From: Streptomyces sp. NRRL F-5123
GTDB taxonomy: Bacteria > Actinomycetota > Actinomycetes > Streptomycetales > Streptomycetaceae
Assembly: GCF_000721495.1 (NCBI RefSeq)
Contig: NZ_JOHY01000007.1
Coordinates: 1-64,000, forward strand
Length of the DNA: 64,000 nt
Reading direction: 5' to 3'
Shown piece after piece: positions 39,185 through 48,832 of the stretch; positions within the stretch are counted from its first letter, which is position 1; every line of letters starts with the position of its first letter. The translations under genes were made by a program, and so were the position numbers. Under the pieces are notes generated by a model, which made no database searches, was not told where the DNA came from, and worked only from the letters and a program-made list of their open reading frames with translations.

Positions 39185-40248
39185 GAGGAGATCTGCACCT
39201 TGCTGTGGTCGCCCAGCACCAGCCGGTGCGCGGACGGATGGCGGGGGGCGGGCGTCACCTCGACGTTGCGGCCGATGAGCGAGGCCTCGACGCGGCCCAC
39301 CCCGCACACCGAGGAGTCGCGCAGCACGATGCTGTACTCGATCTCGCTGTCCCGGATCACGCAGCCGCCGGCCACCGAGGTGAAGGGACCGACGTAGGAG
39401 CCCTCGATGAGGGTGCCGGGGCCGATCACGGCGGGGCCGACGATCCGGCTGCCGGCGACCTTGGCGCCGGCCTCGATCCTGACCCGGCCGATGATCTCGC
39501 TCTCGGCGTCGACCTCGCCCTCGCGGCACGGCTCCACGGTCTCCAGCACCGACCGGTTGACCTCCAGCATGTCGGTGACGTTGCCGGTGTCCTTCCAGTA
39601 GCCGGAGATCGTGGTGGAGCGGACGTCCCGCCCCTCCTCCACCAGCCACTGGATGGCGTGGGTGATCTCCAGCTCGCCGCGCCGGGACGGCCGGATCGCC
39701 CGCACCGCCTCGTGCACGGCGGGCGTGAAGAGGTAGACGCCGACGAGCGCGAGGTCGCTGCGCGGCACGTCCGGCTTCTCCTCCAGGGTGCGCACCCGCC
39801 CGTCCGGGCCCAGCTCGGCGACGCCGAAGGCCCGCGGGTCGGAGACCTTGGTGAGCAGGATCTGCGCGTCCGGGCGCTCGGCCCGGAAGTTGTCGACCAG
39901 GGCGGTGATGCCGCCGACGATGAAGTTGTCGCCGAGGTACATCACGAAATCCGCGTCGCCGAGGAAATCCCGCGCGATCAGCACCGCGTGGGCCAGGCCC
40001 AGCGGGGCCTCCTGGCGGATGTAGGTGATCTCCAGGCCGAGCGCGGAGCCGTCGCCGACCGCCTCGCGGATCTCGTCGGCGGTGTCCCCGACGACGATCC
40101 CGACGTCGGTGATACCGGCGGCCGCGATGGACTCCAGGCCGTAGAAGAGGACGGGTTTGTTGGCGACGGGTACGAGCTGCTTCGCCGAGGTGTGGGTGAT
40201 CGGCCGCAGACGCGTCCCGGCGCCTCCCGCGAGCACAAGTGCCTTCAC
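39181..40248 (-). CDS. rfbA: Glucose-1-phosphate thymidylyltransferase (long form)
   Basis: 355 residues. Makes dTDP-glucose, first step of the rhamnose pathway. N-terminal nucleotidyltransferase: VLAGGAGTRLRPITHTSAKQLVPVANKPV, YLGDNFIVGG, LEEKPDVPRSDLALVGVYLF. The C-terminal 120 residues form a left-handed beta-helix (IGRVRIEAGAKVAGSRIVGPAVIG), as in the longer StrD-like actinobacterial enzymes. GTG start at 40248 with AAGGA upstream; first gene of an eight-gene minus-strand run ending at 32013. Confidence 0.94.
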   Translation of the reverse strand: MKALVLAGGAGTRLRPITHTSAKQLVPVANKPVLFYGLESIAAAGITDVGIVVGDTADEIREAVGDGSALGLEITYIRQEAPLGLAHAVLIARDFLGDADFVMYLGDNFIVGGITALVDNFRAERPDAQILLTKVSDPRAFGVAELGPDGRVRTLEEKPDVPRSDLALVGVYLFTPAVHEAVRAIRPSRRGELEITHAIQWLVEEGRDVRSTTISGYWKDTGNVTDMLEVNRSVLETVEPCREGEVDAESEIIGRVRIEAGAKVAGSRIVGPAVIGPGTLIEGSYVGPFTSVAGGCVIRDSEIEYSIVLRDSSVCGVGRVEASLIGRNVEVTPAPRHPSAHRLVLGDHSKVQISS

Positions 40249-40371
40249 GTTGCTCGTCCTTGTCAAGGGAACGGCGGTGGTCGGCCAACCCAACTTCCGA
40301 TGGCCTCGCCACGAGCATAGCGACCCGGCGGCGGATCGCCCGCCGCCGAGCCCGTGCCGACTGACTTGCTG

Positions 40372-42522
40372 TCAGGCCGCGCCGGCCTCCTCGCGGGCCT
40401 CCGAGGCCTCCTCGGCGTCCGAGGCGTCCGCGCCCTCCGGCCCGTCCGCCCGCGCCCCCTCGTCGTCCTCCGGGGCCAGGTCGATCTGGAGGGCCGCCAA
40501 CCGGGCGATACGGCTGTCGGCGCGGCCGGCCAGCTCGCGCGCGGCCTGCCCGAAGCGCTCGATCGACGCGGGCTCGTCCGGGCCGAGCAGGTATTCGCGT
40601 ATCTCGCGCCGGGCGTCGGCCAGCGGGTCCTGCTCGGGGCGGACGACCGCGGCCACCAGCTCGCCCACCCGGGCGGCGCTGTTGTCGAGGATCAGCGCGG
40701 CGCGCGCGGCGGTGTTCTGCCGCATGAACTCCTGCTCGCCGAGCCCGGCCGAGTCGGTGATGGCGTACGGCTTGCGGGTCGCGACGAAGTCCGACACGAC
40801 GCTGGAGATGTCCGAGACCATCGCGTCGGACTGGTTGAAGCAGTCGTACAGGTGCGGCGCGGGGCCGGTGACGACGGTGTGCTCCCACGGCGCGATGGAC
40901 GCCCAGTACGCGGTGTCGCGCTCGACCCGCAGCCGGGCCAGCCGCTCACCGGCCGCCGGGTCGGTCAGCGCGTCCCGCGAGGCGACGGCCTCGTCGTCGC
41001 CCCTCGCGCCCGGGCCCGCGGCGAGCGCGGCGATCTCCGCGTCGAGCCGGGCGACCTCGGCGCGGGCGGCGGCCCGCGCGTCCGCGTCCGGGCCGGCACC
41101 GGTCCGCGCGGCCCACGCGGGGTCGGCGCGGCGGGCGGCGGCGGCCTGCTCGACCAGGGCGGTGATCTTCCGGTGGGCGGCCTTGGCGCGCTTGTCGACC
41201 GTGCCGGTGAAGGGGTGCGGCTTGTAGAGCACGCGCACCGGGGGCTCGGACTCCAGCAGGCCGCGGACGATGTTGACACCGGCCAGGATCAGCGAGGTGT
41301 TGCCCGGGTCGTCGGTCCAGCCCTCCCACGTGGGGGCGTACAGCACGGTGGGGATGCCGTCGGGGGCGGCGCCGTCCCAGGTGCGGATCGGGTCCAGCTG
41401 CGGTCGGCCGACCTCGACGATGTCCTCGTCGCGGACCCCGACCTCGGCGAGCGCGTAGCGGTCGCGGCCGGCCCGGCCCGCGGTCCACACCTCGTCGTAG
41501 ACCTTGCTGAAGGGGTTGACGCTGGCGATCTTGTCGCTGTCGCCGTGGCCGACGAAGACGTGCTTGATCGTCGGCACCCGCAGCAGGTGGATGTTCTTGC
41601 CGACGTTCGCCGGGTAGAGCGCGACCCGCACGCTGGACAGGTCCATGTTCATCAGGTGCACCGCCCCCGGCACGCACAGCACCGGCAGGTCGGTCGGGGC
41701 GAGCTTGGACAGGATCACCTCCTCGCGGAGGATCACCAGCGGGCGCTCCTTGAGCTGCTCCATCGTCGTCAGCCACATGTTGACCTGGTACGCGGAGTCC
41801 GGCGACCCGGAGAAGTACAGCACCGTGGTGGGCCGGTACTCGCGCAGCCAGGTGTCGATGAAGGCCAGCGCCTTCGGGCGGCCGGCCGGCAGACGCCGCT
41901 TGAGCAGCAGGTAGGGCGCGACCAGCAGCACGTACAGCAGCGCGAGGCCGATCGTGACGGCGAGGCCGGTCCAGGCGTAGGCGGCGGTCTCGACGTGCGC
42001 GTAGGCCAGCAGCCCGGCCATCGCGAAGACGTCCAGGTGCAGCATCTTCTCCTGGCCGCGCGCGACCAGCCGGCGCGGCGGGGCGTCCGGGATGCGCAGC
42101 CGGCTCAGGTCGATGTTGCGGGTCATGTACGGCAGCCGGCGGCGGTTGCCGATGAGCGTGAGGAGCGCGCCGTGCGGGGCCTGGAGCCCGTAGAAGACGA
42201 CGAAGGCCACGACGGCGGAGGCGAAGACGGCGGTGCCGCCCAGGCCGAGGCGGGCCAGCAGCAGCAGGACGGTCAGCTCACGGACCAGGAAGCGCGCGGG
42301 CAGTCCGACGCCGAGCAGCGCCAGCCGGTTGACCAGGTAGCTGCGGCGCTGGTGCAGGGACCGGTCGGCGAGGTAGCCGACGGCGGTCGCGACCGCGAAG
42401 AAACCGGCTGACGGCAGCAGTGCGGCCACCAGCAGGCAGGGGTAGCTGATCAGCATCAGCGCTGCCGCAGCGAGTTCGGTGCGGGAGCCCACACGGGCTA
42501 CGCGGATGACCTTCGAGATCAC
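40372..42522 (-). CDS. TarF/TarL-type CDP-polyol glycerophosphotransferase family protein
   Basis: 716 residues. The N-terminal 210 residues contain about five or six membrane helices; a GT-B fold Glyphos_transf domain follows (about 320-650) with HVFVGHGDSDKI, YAPTWEGWTDD, LYKPHPFTG and the SDAMVSDISSVVSDF motif. A helical Ala/Asp/Arg-rich insert splits it at about 465-545, and an acidic tail ends it. The family polymerises glycerol- or ribitol-phosphate teichoic acids from CDP-alcohols. Next to the CDP-ribitol synthase gene, a ribitol-phosphate polymerase or primase is likely. GTG start at 42522. Confidence 0.88.
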   Translation of the reverse strand: MISKVIRVARVGSRTELAAAALMLISYPCLLVAALLPSAGFFAVATAVGYLADRSLHQRRSYLVNRLALLGVGLPARFLVRELTVLLLLARLGLGGTAVFASAVVAFVVFYGLQAPHGALLTLIGNRRRLPYMTRNIDLSRLRIPDAPPRRLVARGQEKMLHLDVFAMAGLLAYAHVETAAYAWTGLAVTIGLALLYVLLVAPYLLLKRRLPAGRPKALAFIDTWLREYRPTTVLYFSGSPDSAYQVNMWLTTMEQLKERPLVILREEVILSKLAPTDLPVLCVPGAVHLMNMDLSSVRVALYPANVGKNIHLLRVPTIKHVFVGHGDSDKIASVNPFSKVYDEVWTAGRAGRDRYALAEVGVRDEDIVEVGRPQLDPIRTWDGAAPDGIPTVLYAPTWEGWTDDPGNTSLILAGVNIVRGLLESEPPVRVLYKPHPFTGTVDKRAKAAHRKITALVEQAAAARRADPAWAARTGAGPDADARAAARAEVARLDAEIAALAAGPGARGDDEAVASRDALTDPAAGERLARLRVERDTAYWASIAPWEHTVVTGPAPHLYDCFNQSDAMVSDISSVVSDFVATRKPYAITDSAGLGEQEFMRQNTAARAALILDNSAARVGELVAAVVRPEQDPLADARREIREYLLGPDEPASIERFGQAARELAGRADSRIARLAALQIDLAPEDDEGARADGPEGADASDAEEASEAREEAGAA

Positions 42523-42625
42523 GGGGTGGCTGCTCCTCAGTTCCTCGGATGCCTCAATGTGCTGCGGTTCACGGAAACGGCAGTACCCCCCGCTGCCGCT
42601 CGTGGACGAGGTGGTGGCGGGCCCC

Positions 42626-44140
42626 TCAGGTGCGCGCGGCCCCGGTGTCGTCGCCGCTGTCGGCCAGGGTACGGGCGAGCGCGGCCTCGAAGCCGGACAC
42701 CGCCGCGCTGCCCCGGGTGGGGTCCTGCTGGCGCACGTCGATGACGTGCCCGGTCATGGCGGACAGCAGGACGTCCAGCGAGGTCCTGGCGACGGCCTCG
42801 GAGGACAGCAGGCTGCCCTCGGGCTCCTGACCGAAAGCCTTGGTACGCATGGGGGTGGCGGTGCGTTCCGGGTTGACGCAGTTGACCCGGATGCCGTCGG
42901 CGGCCCACTCGTCGGACAGCGCCTGGGTGAGGTTGACCATCGCGGCCTTGGTCGAGGAGTACAGGCTGTACTCGGCCCGTCCCCGCGTGTAGCTGCTGGA
43001 GGTGTAGAGCAGCAGCTGGCCGCCGGTCTCGGCGAGGTACTTGTGCGCCGCGCGGGCGATCAGCACCGGGCCGAGGTAGTTGACGCGCAGCGCCTCCTCG
43101 ACGACCGAGCCGTCGGTCTCGGCGAGCCGGCCCACCCGCAGCACGCCCGCGGTGTTCACGACGTAGTCGATCCGCCCGGTCTCCTGGTACGCGCGGGCGA
43201 GCGCGTCCTCCACCTGCTGCGGGTCCTCGACGTGGGTGCCGGTGGTGGAGCGGCCGAGCGCGTAGACGGTGGCGCCGTGCTCCTCGGCGATCCGCGCCAG
43301 GTCGCCGCCGATGCCGTACGAACCGCCGAAGACGACCATGGTGCGCCCGGTGAGCGCGGCACGGTAGGCCTCCGCGTCGGCGGGGTGCGGGGCGGCGGTG
43401 GACGCGAGCTGGAAGAGCTTGTCGGCGATGAAGACGTCGACGGGCTGGGTGACCTTCATGTTGTACTCGTCACCCGCGACGACGTGGATCGGCACGTCCG
43501 GCAGGTAGCGCAGCACCACCGAGCAGTCGTCGGTGGCCTGGAAGTTCGGGTCGTTCCCGGCGATCTCGTACGCGCGGCGGATCGTCGACAGCTTGAAGGC
43601 CTGCGGCGTCTGGCCGCGGCGCAGCCGGGAGCGGTCCGGGATGTCGGTGATGAACTCGCCGTCCTCACCGTGGGTGCGCGTGACGATGATCGTGTCGGCG
43701 GACGGGATGGCCACGTCCACGGCCTGGTAGCGGTCCAGGGCGGCCACGCAGTCGGCGACGATGCGCTGCGACAGCAGCGGCCGGACGGCGTCGTGGAAGA
43801 GCAGGTTGCGGTCCTCGCCCTCGGCGAGGTCGGCGCCGAGCACCTGGATGGCGATCTCGGTGGTCTCGTTGCGGGTGGCCCCGCCCTCCATGATCCGTGT
43901 CACCTTGGCCAGGCCGGCCTTCGCGACGATCTTCTGCACGTCGGGCACGTAGCCGGGCGCCATCAGCACCAGCACGTCGTCGATGCAGTCAGCCTGCTCG
44001 AAAATGGCCAGTGTGTGCTCGATCACGGACTTGCCAGCGATCTTGAGCAGCTGCTTGGGTATCGAGAGTCCGACCCTTTGACCGGTACCACCGGCAAGGA
44101 TCACTGCGGTGGTACGGGGTGTGGCGGTGTGCTGCGACAA
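42626..44140 (-). CDS. Fused cytidylyltransferase / SDR reductase (CDP-ribitol synthase type)
   Basis: 504 residues. Residues 10-235: an IspD/TarI-like cytidylyltransferase (VILAGGTGQRVGLSIPKQLLKIAGKSVIEHTL, HDAVRPLLS, RGQTPQAFKL, TDDCSVV). Residues 255-480: a short-chain reductase with MVVFGGSYGIGGDLARIA and YSSTK (YxxxK). The fusion matches Bcs1-type enzymes, which reduce ribulose-5-phosphate and couple ribitol-5-phosphate to CTP, giving CDP-ribitol for teichoic acid. TTG start at 44140; divergent from the acetyltransferase at 44286. Confidence 0.9.
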   Translation of the reverse strand: MSQHTATPRTTAVILAGGTGQRVGLSIPKQLLKIAGKSVIEHTLAIFEQADCIDDVLVLMAPGYVPDVQKIVAKAGLAKVTRIMEGGATRNETTEIAIQVLGADLAEGEDRNLLFHDAVRPLLSQRIVADCVAALDRYQAVDVAIPSADTIIVTRTHGEDGEFITDIPDRSRLRRGQTPQAFKLSTIRRAYEIAGNDPNFQATDDCSVVLRYLPDVPIHVVAGDEYNMKVTQPVDVFIADKLFQLASTAAPHPADAEAYRAALTGRTMVVFGGSYGIGGDLARIAEEHGATVYALGRSTTGTHVEDPQQVEDALARAYQETGRIDYVVNTAGVLRVGRLAETDGSVVEEALRVNYLGPVLIARAAHKYLAETGGQLLLYTSSSYTRGRAEYSLYSSTKAAMVNLTQALSDEWAADGIRVNCVNPERTATPMRTKAFGQEPEGSLLSSEAVARTSLDVLLSAMTGHVIDVRQQDPTRGSAAVSGFEAALARTLADSGDDTGAART

Positions 44141-44285
44141 CGGAAAAACCTGCCCGGTGCGACGAGGGAATGCTCGATGCTCTCACCGGCAGCAACCCTG
44201 TCGCAAGGCAGACCACCTCTGAGCGTCTCCCTCCGTTCGCCGATCGTATGCTTTCCCGCATCCCCGTACCGGAAGGCGCCTCACA

Positions 44286-44888
44286 GTGAACTACAGGGTC
44301 CAGCCCACCGCCCAGGTCGACGAGACCGCCCAGATCGGCGCCGGCAGCAGCGTCTGGGAGCTCGCCCAGATCCGTGAGCAGGCGGTGCTCGGCACCGACT
44401 GCGTCGTCGGCCGCGGCGCCTACGTGGGCACCGGCGTGGTCATCGGTGACAACGTCAAGCTGCAGAACTACGCCCTGGTCTACGAGCCCGCCCGGCTCGG
44501 CGACGGCGTCTTCATCGGCCCCGCCGCTGTGCTCACCAACGACCAGTACCCGCGCTCCGTCGACCCCGAGGGCAAGCAGAAGCGCGGCGGCGACTGGGAG
44601 GCCGTCGGTGTGACGATCGCCGAGGGCGCGTCGGTCGGCGCCCGCTCGGTGTGCGTGGCCCCGGTCAGCGTCGGCCGCTGGGCGCTCGTCGCCGCGGGCG
44701 CGGTCGTCACCCGTGACGTACCCGACTTCGCACTGGTCGCGGGTGTCCCCGCCAAGCGCATCGGCTGGGTCGGCCGGGCCGGCGTGCGCCTGGCCGAGCG
44801 GGCGGACGAGCCGGGCGTGTGGGAGTGCCCGCAGACCGGCGCACTGTACGACGAGGCCGACGGCGTGCTGACCGAGCGCGCGGGCTGA
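44286..44888 (+). CDS. WbpD-like sugar N-acetyltransferase (left-handed beta-helix)
   Basis: 200 residues of hexapeptide repeats (AQIGAGSSVWELAQIREQAVLGTDCVVGRGAYVGTGVVIG...), with GVTIAEGASVGARSVCVAPVSVGRWALVAAGAVVTRDVPDFALVAGVPAKRIGWVG-type capping, as in UDP-2-acetamido-3-amino-uronate N-acetyltransferases (WbpD). It would acetylate the 3-amino group made by the aminotransferase at 52790. GTG start at 44286. A short Cys-containing tail (VWECPQTGALYDE) follows, as in this subfamily. Confidence 0.88.
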   Translation: MNYRVQPTAQVDETAQIGAGSSVWELAQIREQAVLGTDCVVGRGAYVGTGVVIGDNVKLQNYALVYEPARLGDGVFIGPAAVLTNDQYPRSVDPEGKQKRGGDWEAVGVTIAEGASVGARSVCVAPVSVGRWALVAAGAVVTRDVPDFALVAGVPAKRIGWVGRAGVRLAERADEPGVWECPQTGALYDEADGVLTERAG

Positions 44889-44929
44889 CCGGTCGCGCGC
44901 CCCACTCCAGCGAATCGAATCGACACGAC

Positions 44930-46114
44930 ATGACTCAGACGAACGCGGAGGCACTTCCGCCGCCGCCGGGCGGAGACGCCCTGCATGCCGCAATACCGTC
45001 GCAGGCCCCGCGCCCGGAGCCCGAGACGCTGCCCGCCGAGGCGCCGCGCACCCCCGGGCAGGACACGGGCCGGGCGAAGGCCCCGACGCGGCTCTACGCG
45101 CTGGACGGCCTGCGGGTGCTGGCCGCGCTGTCCGTCATGCTCTTCCACTACACCGGAATCGACGGGGCCAGCCCCACCGTCTGGGGAGCGAACCCGAAGC
45201 ACCTCTTCCCGACGGTCTTCCGCTTCACCAAGTACGGCTCGCTCGGCGTCCAGCTCTTCTTCATCATCAGCGGCTTCGTGATCTGCATGTCCGCCTGGAA
45301 CCGCACCCCCGGGCAGTTCGTGAAGGCCCGCTTCCTGCGGCTCTTCCCGGCGTACTGGTTCTCGATCATCGTCGCGTACACCCTGTGGCACGCGGTCCCG
45401 GACCACAACCGGACCCCGCCGAGCACCAGCGACTCGCTGATGAACCTCTCGATGTTCCAGGTCCCGATGGGCGCCCGGCACCTGGTCGGCTCGTACTGGA
45501 CGCTCTACGCCGAGCTGCTCTTCTACCTGGTCTTCCTGCTGGTCCTGACGAAGAAGCTGGACTTCCAGCGGGTCTACGTCTTCTGCTGGGGCTGGCTCGT
45601 GACGTCGATGCTCTTCCAGCAGCCCACCGGGCTGCAGATCGTCTCGACCCTCGCCCCGGCGATCAACACCGCGCTGTTCGTGGCGGGCATCACCATGTAC
45701 CTGATGTACCGCTTCGGCGCCGACCTCAAGCTGTGGCTGCTGCTCGGCGCCAGCTGGCTCTCCGTGCAGCAGGACATGAGCCAGCACACGCTCAAGATCC
45801 GCCACCAGGGCCTGCACGAGAACAACACCGTCGTGATCGGCCTCATCACGCTCTTCTACCTGCTGATCCTCGCGGTCGCGCTGCACAAGCTGGACTGGGT
45901 CAGCTGGCGCTGGCTGACGGTCGCCGGAGCCTCCGTCTACCCGCTCTACCTGCTGCACGAGGAGCTGGGCTTCGCCCTCATCCGGCACCTGCGCCTGCAC
46001 ATGGGCACCTATCCGACGCTCGCCACCACGGTGGTGCTCGTGCTGGCGCTCTCCTACGTGGTGCAGCGCTGGGTGGAGCGCCCGGCCTACGGCTGGCTGC
46101 GCAAGCGGCTGTAG
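44930..46114 (+). CDS. Acyltransferase 3 family membrane O-acyltransferase
   Basis: 394 residues with about 10 membrane helices. OafA/acyltransferase-3 signatures: YALDGLRVLAALSVMLFHY (catalytic His region), QLFFIISGFVICMS, FVKARFLRLFPAYWF, HLVGSYWTLYAELLFY. The first 50 residues are Pro/Ala-rich and disordered. Would O-acetylate or otherwise acylate an envelope glycan. ATG at 44930 lies 41 bases after the acetyltransferase stop, same operon. Confidence 0.92.
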   Translation: MTQTNAEALPPPPGGDALHAAIPSQAPRPEPETLPAEAPRTPGQDTGRAKAPTRLYALDGLRVLAALSVMLFHYTGIDGASPTVWGANPKHLFPTVFRFTKYGSLGVQLFFIISGFVICMSAWNRTPGQFVKARFLRLFPAYWFSIIVAYTLWHAVPDHNRTPPSTSDSLMNLSMFQVPMGARHLVGSYWTLYAELLFYLVFLLVLTKKLDFQRVYVFCWGWLVTSMLFQQPTGLQIVSTLAPAINTALFVAGITMYLMYRFGADLKLWLLLGASWLSVQQDMSQHTLKIRHQGLHENNTVVIGLITLFYLLILAVALHKLDWVSWRWLTVAGASVYPLYLLHEELGFALIRHLRLHMGTYPTLATTVVLVLALSYVVQRWVERPAYGWLRKRL

Positions 46115-46131
46115 CCCGGCCCGCGCACGGG

Positions 46132-46169
46132 GAACGGCCCCGGACAGCGAAAGCTGTCCGGGGCCGTTC
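46132..46169. terminator. Bidirectional terminator between converging genes
   Basis: Perfect 17-base stem starting GAACGGCCCCGGACAGC with a GAAA tetraloop, between the acyltransferase stop (46114) and the convergent glycosyltransferase stop (46200). Confidence 0.9.
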
Positions 46170-46199
46170 TGATGCGTCCGGTGCGTACGGAGCGTCCGG

Positions 46200-48809
46200 T
46201 CAGGAGGACAGGAAGGACCGCAGCGCCCTGGCGGTGGCCGTGCCGTCGTGGTAGGTCCGCACGTACTTCACGGAGTCCACGCCGATCTGGGCCGTCGCGA
46301 CCGGGTCGGACAGCAGCCGCTCCATCGTCTCGCCGAGCTTGTCGGGCGCGCAGTTGACGATCGGCGGGGCCTCGCCGATCGCGTCCGCGACCTGCTGGTC
46401 GAGGTAGGCCACGACCGGCTTGCCGGCCGCCATGCCCTCGCACGCGTAGGTGCCGTAGCTGCCCACCGCGAACTGGTCGACGACGATGTCGGCGTTCTGC
46501 ACCATCTCGCGCATGCGCGTCCAGCTGACGCCCTCCGCCAGCTGGAAGTCGATGGCGCCGCGCTCGTGCAGATCCTCCAGCACGGGCATGATCCGGTCGG
46601 TGCCCTTCGTCCAGCGCTTGGACGGGGCGTGCAGCACCACCGGGCGCTTGCGCTCCATCACGGGGCTGTCGCAGGCCCAGGAGTCGACGTCGACGACGAG
46701 CGGCGCCCAGGTCGCCATCGGCAGGTCGTGGAGCAGGTCGGGGGTGGTCACGAAGACCGGCAGCCCGCACTCCTGCGCCGTCCTGACGTTCCGCTCGGCG
46801 ATGGCGCCGAGCCGCTCCGCGTAGCCCTCGGGAGCGTCGAAGAAGAGCGAGTAGGGGTTGCGCGCCATGTGCTCACGCGGCAGCCGTACCTCGCTGCCGT
46901 GCGCCAGCAGGGCCACCTTGATGCCGGCCTTGTGCATCGCGGGCAGGTCGCCCTCGATGCTGTCGCCGTTGAGCCCGCCGAAGAGCGGCAGGAAGGCGTC
47001 GGCCAGGACGTGGGTGTACCGCGGCAGGACCCGGTGGACCTGGTCGAGCTGCACGTCCAGGTTCTTGAGCGTCCCGCGGTCCACGTAGACGTCGGCCGGG
47101 TAGTCGAAGGAGGTGGGCGCCTTGTGCATGACCACTTCGACCGACACGTCGGTGCGGTCGCGGCACACCGCCTGCGCGAAGGTGGCCAGCTGCCCGGCGT
47201 AGTTGGCGGGACCCATGCCGAGCCGGACGGGTGTGGACTTGGTGAGCGGCGTCCACAGCAGCTCGTGGTCGGCCGGGGCCGCCTCGGCGTCCTCGACGGC
47301 CGCGTGCTCGGTGGCCTCCCAGGACACCGGCTCAGCCGGCGGCGGCGGGGTCAGGCCCGACATGTCCTGGTACAGGGTCATCAGGCCCTGGCACTGGAAC
47401 TCCCACGACAGGTCCTGCCGGATCTCCTCGGTGATGTTGGCCTTGAGCGCGGCCAGCCGTCCCGTCGCGCGCCGCACGGCCGCCGCGAAGGAGGCCGGGT
47501 CGTCGGCGGTGTGGACCTCGCCGACGTCGTGGCTCCGGACGTAGGCGCTGAGCGTGCGCACATCGCTGGAGATGATCGGCAGGCCCGCGTGCAGGTACTC
47601 GGCGGCCTTGGTCGGCAGCGAGTTCTCCACGTTGGGCGAGCGCCGGAAGCTGATCACGCCCAGGTCGGCGCTGGCCAGGTAGTCGGGCACCTCGTGCTGC
47701 TCGACGTAGGGCACGACGTGGATCCGGTCCCGGACCCCGAGCTGCACCGCCTGGTCGAGCAGTTCCGTCAGGCCCGCGCTGCGCCGGCCCGAGACCAGCG
47801 CCAGATGGTGGTCGGGCAGGTCGGGAAGGGCGGCCACCGCGGTGTCGAGGCCGCGTATCGCGTCGATCCAGCCCGCGTACACCAGCAGCGGCACACTGTC
47901 GTCCAGACCGCACGCGGCCCGCACCGACACCCGCCCCTGCGAGACGCCGATGGATTCGCGCACCGGCGCGTTGCGCACCACGAGGGGCGTCCTGGCCAGG
48001 CCGTGGTCCTTGCGCAGGATCTCGGCCAGCTCCGGCGAGACCGTCACCACGGCGTCCGCCTTGCGTATGAACTCCTGTTCCAGCTGGATGTACGCGGCGC
48101 GCATCAGCGGCTTGGGCCACTCGACGCCCGCCACGTACTCGTGCGAGTCGTACAGCCAGTTGCAGCGCTGCCCGGACGCACGCAACCGGGCGGCGGCGCG
48201 GGCGGCCACGTGGATCATGGTGATGTCGTTGGCGTGGATGACGTCCGGGGCGACCTTCTCGATGGCCGGGCCGAACGCCAGATCCAGATCGAGCAGGGCG
48301 GGCCAGTCGCGGCGCCAGTCACCGGTGCTCGGACGCTCCTCGGGACGGCGGCGCTCCTCCCAGCCGTACGCGCGCACGCGCAGCTTGTGCGCCTGGCGGC
48401 GGGCGCGCACCCATGCCTTGAGGCCGACCGCGGGAATCTTGGTGACGCTGTTGTCGCTGAGCCAGCCGATCCGGGCGGACTGCTCGCGCACCCATGAGCG
48501 GTGGGCCGACCTCAACTGCTGGAATTCGCTGCGGTCCTTGATACCGAACTGCGTCAGCCGCACCCGCGCGGTGCTGTGCCGGCTGCGGACGGCCTCCCGC
48601 CGCGTCATCTGCTGGCCGACCGGAACCCGGATGACCTTCACAGGGCCGAACCACGCGTGCTCGGTTCGCTTGCCGGTGGCACGGCCGATGAGGGTGACGT
48701 CCCAGCCCTCCCGTGCCGCCGCAAGCGCGGTCTTCTGCACACGGGAATCCCCGGTGATTCGGTTTGCCACGATGACGGCAAGTTTGGGCCGAGGCGCGGG
48801 CGTTGTCAT
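46200..48809 (-). CDS. Double GT-B glycosyltransferase
   Basis: 869 residues with two tandem GT-B (GT4-like) modules. Module 1 (1 to about 460): KLAVIVANRITGDSRVQKTALAAAREGWDVTLIGRA, DVIHANDITMIHVAARAAARL, VTVSPELAEIL, and the E-x7-E donor site near PNVENSLPTKAAEYLHAGLPIISSD. Module 2 (about 510-869): RLGMGPANYAGQLATFAQAV, LLAHGSEVRLP, VVLHAPSKRWTKGTDRIMP, and FAVGSYGTYACEGMAAGKPVVAY. A single protein may therefore add two sugars. ATG at 48809 behind AAAAGGAA. Monocistronic between terminators. Confidence 0.9.
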   Translation of the reverse strand: MTTPAPRPKLAVIVANRITGDSRVQKTALAAAREGWDVTLIGRATGKRTEHAWFGPVKVIRVPVGQQMTRREAVRSRHSTARVRLTQFGIKDRSEFQQLRSAHRSWVREQSARIGWLSDNSVTKIPAVGLKAWVRARRQAHKLRVRAYGWEERRRPEERPSTGDWRRDWPALLDLDLAFGPAIEKVAPDVIHANDITMIHVAARAAARLRASGQRCNWLYDSHEYVAGVEWPKPLMRAAYIQLEQEFIRKADAVVTVSPELAEILRKDHGLARTPLVVRNAPVRESIGVSQGRVSVRAACGLDDSVPLLVYAGWIDAIRGLDTAVAALPDLPDHHLALVSGRRSAGLTELLDQAVQLGVRDRIHVVPYVEQHEVPDYLASADLGVISFRRSPNVENSLPTKAAEYLHAGLPIISSDVRTLSAYVRSHDVGEVHTADDPASFAAAVRRATGRLAALKANITEEIRQDLSWEFQCQGLMTLYQDMSGLTPPPPAEPVSWEATEHAAVEDAEAAPADHELLWTPLTKSTPVRLGMGPANYAGQLATFAQAVCRDRTDVSVEVVMHKAPTSFDYPADVYVDRGTLKNLDVQLDQVHRVLPRYTHVLADAFLPLFGGLNGDSIEGDLPAMHKAGIKVALLAHGSEVRLPREHMARNPYSLFFDAPEGYAERLGAIAERNVRTAQECGLPVFVTTPDLLHDLPMATWAPLVVDVDSWACDSPVMERKRPVVLHAPSKRWTKGTDRIMPVLEDLHERGAIDFQLAEGVSWTRMREMVQNADIVVDQFAVGSYGTYACEGMAAGKPVVAYLDQQVADAIGEAPPIVNCAPDKLGETMERLLSDPVATAQIGVDSVKYVRTYHDGTATARALRSFLSS

Positions 48810-48814
48810 GCGGA

Positions 48815-48832
48815 TTCCTTTTGTTCCTTTTG
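48815..48832. repeat. Duplicated A-rich ribosome-site sequence
   Basis: Two adjacent copies of the 9-mer CAAAAGGAA (minus strand), the second forming the ribosome site of the double glycosyltransferase. Unusually AT-rich for this genome. Confidence 0.7.
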
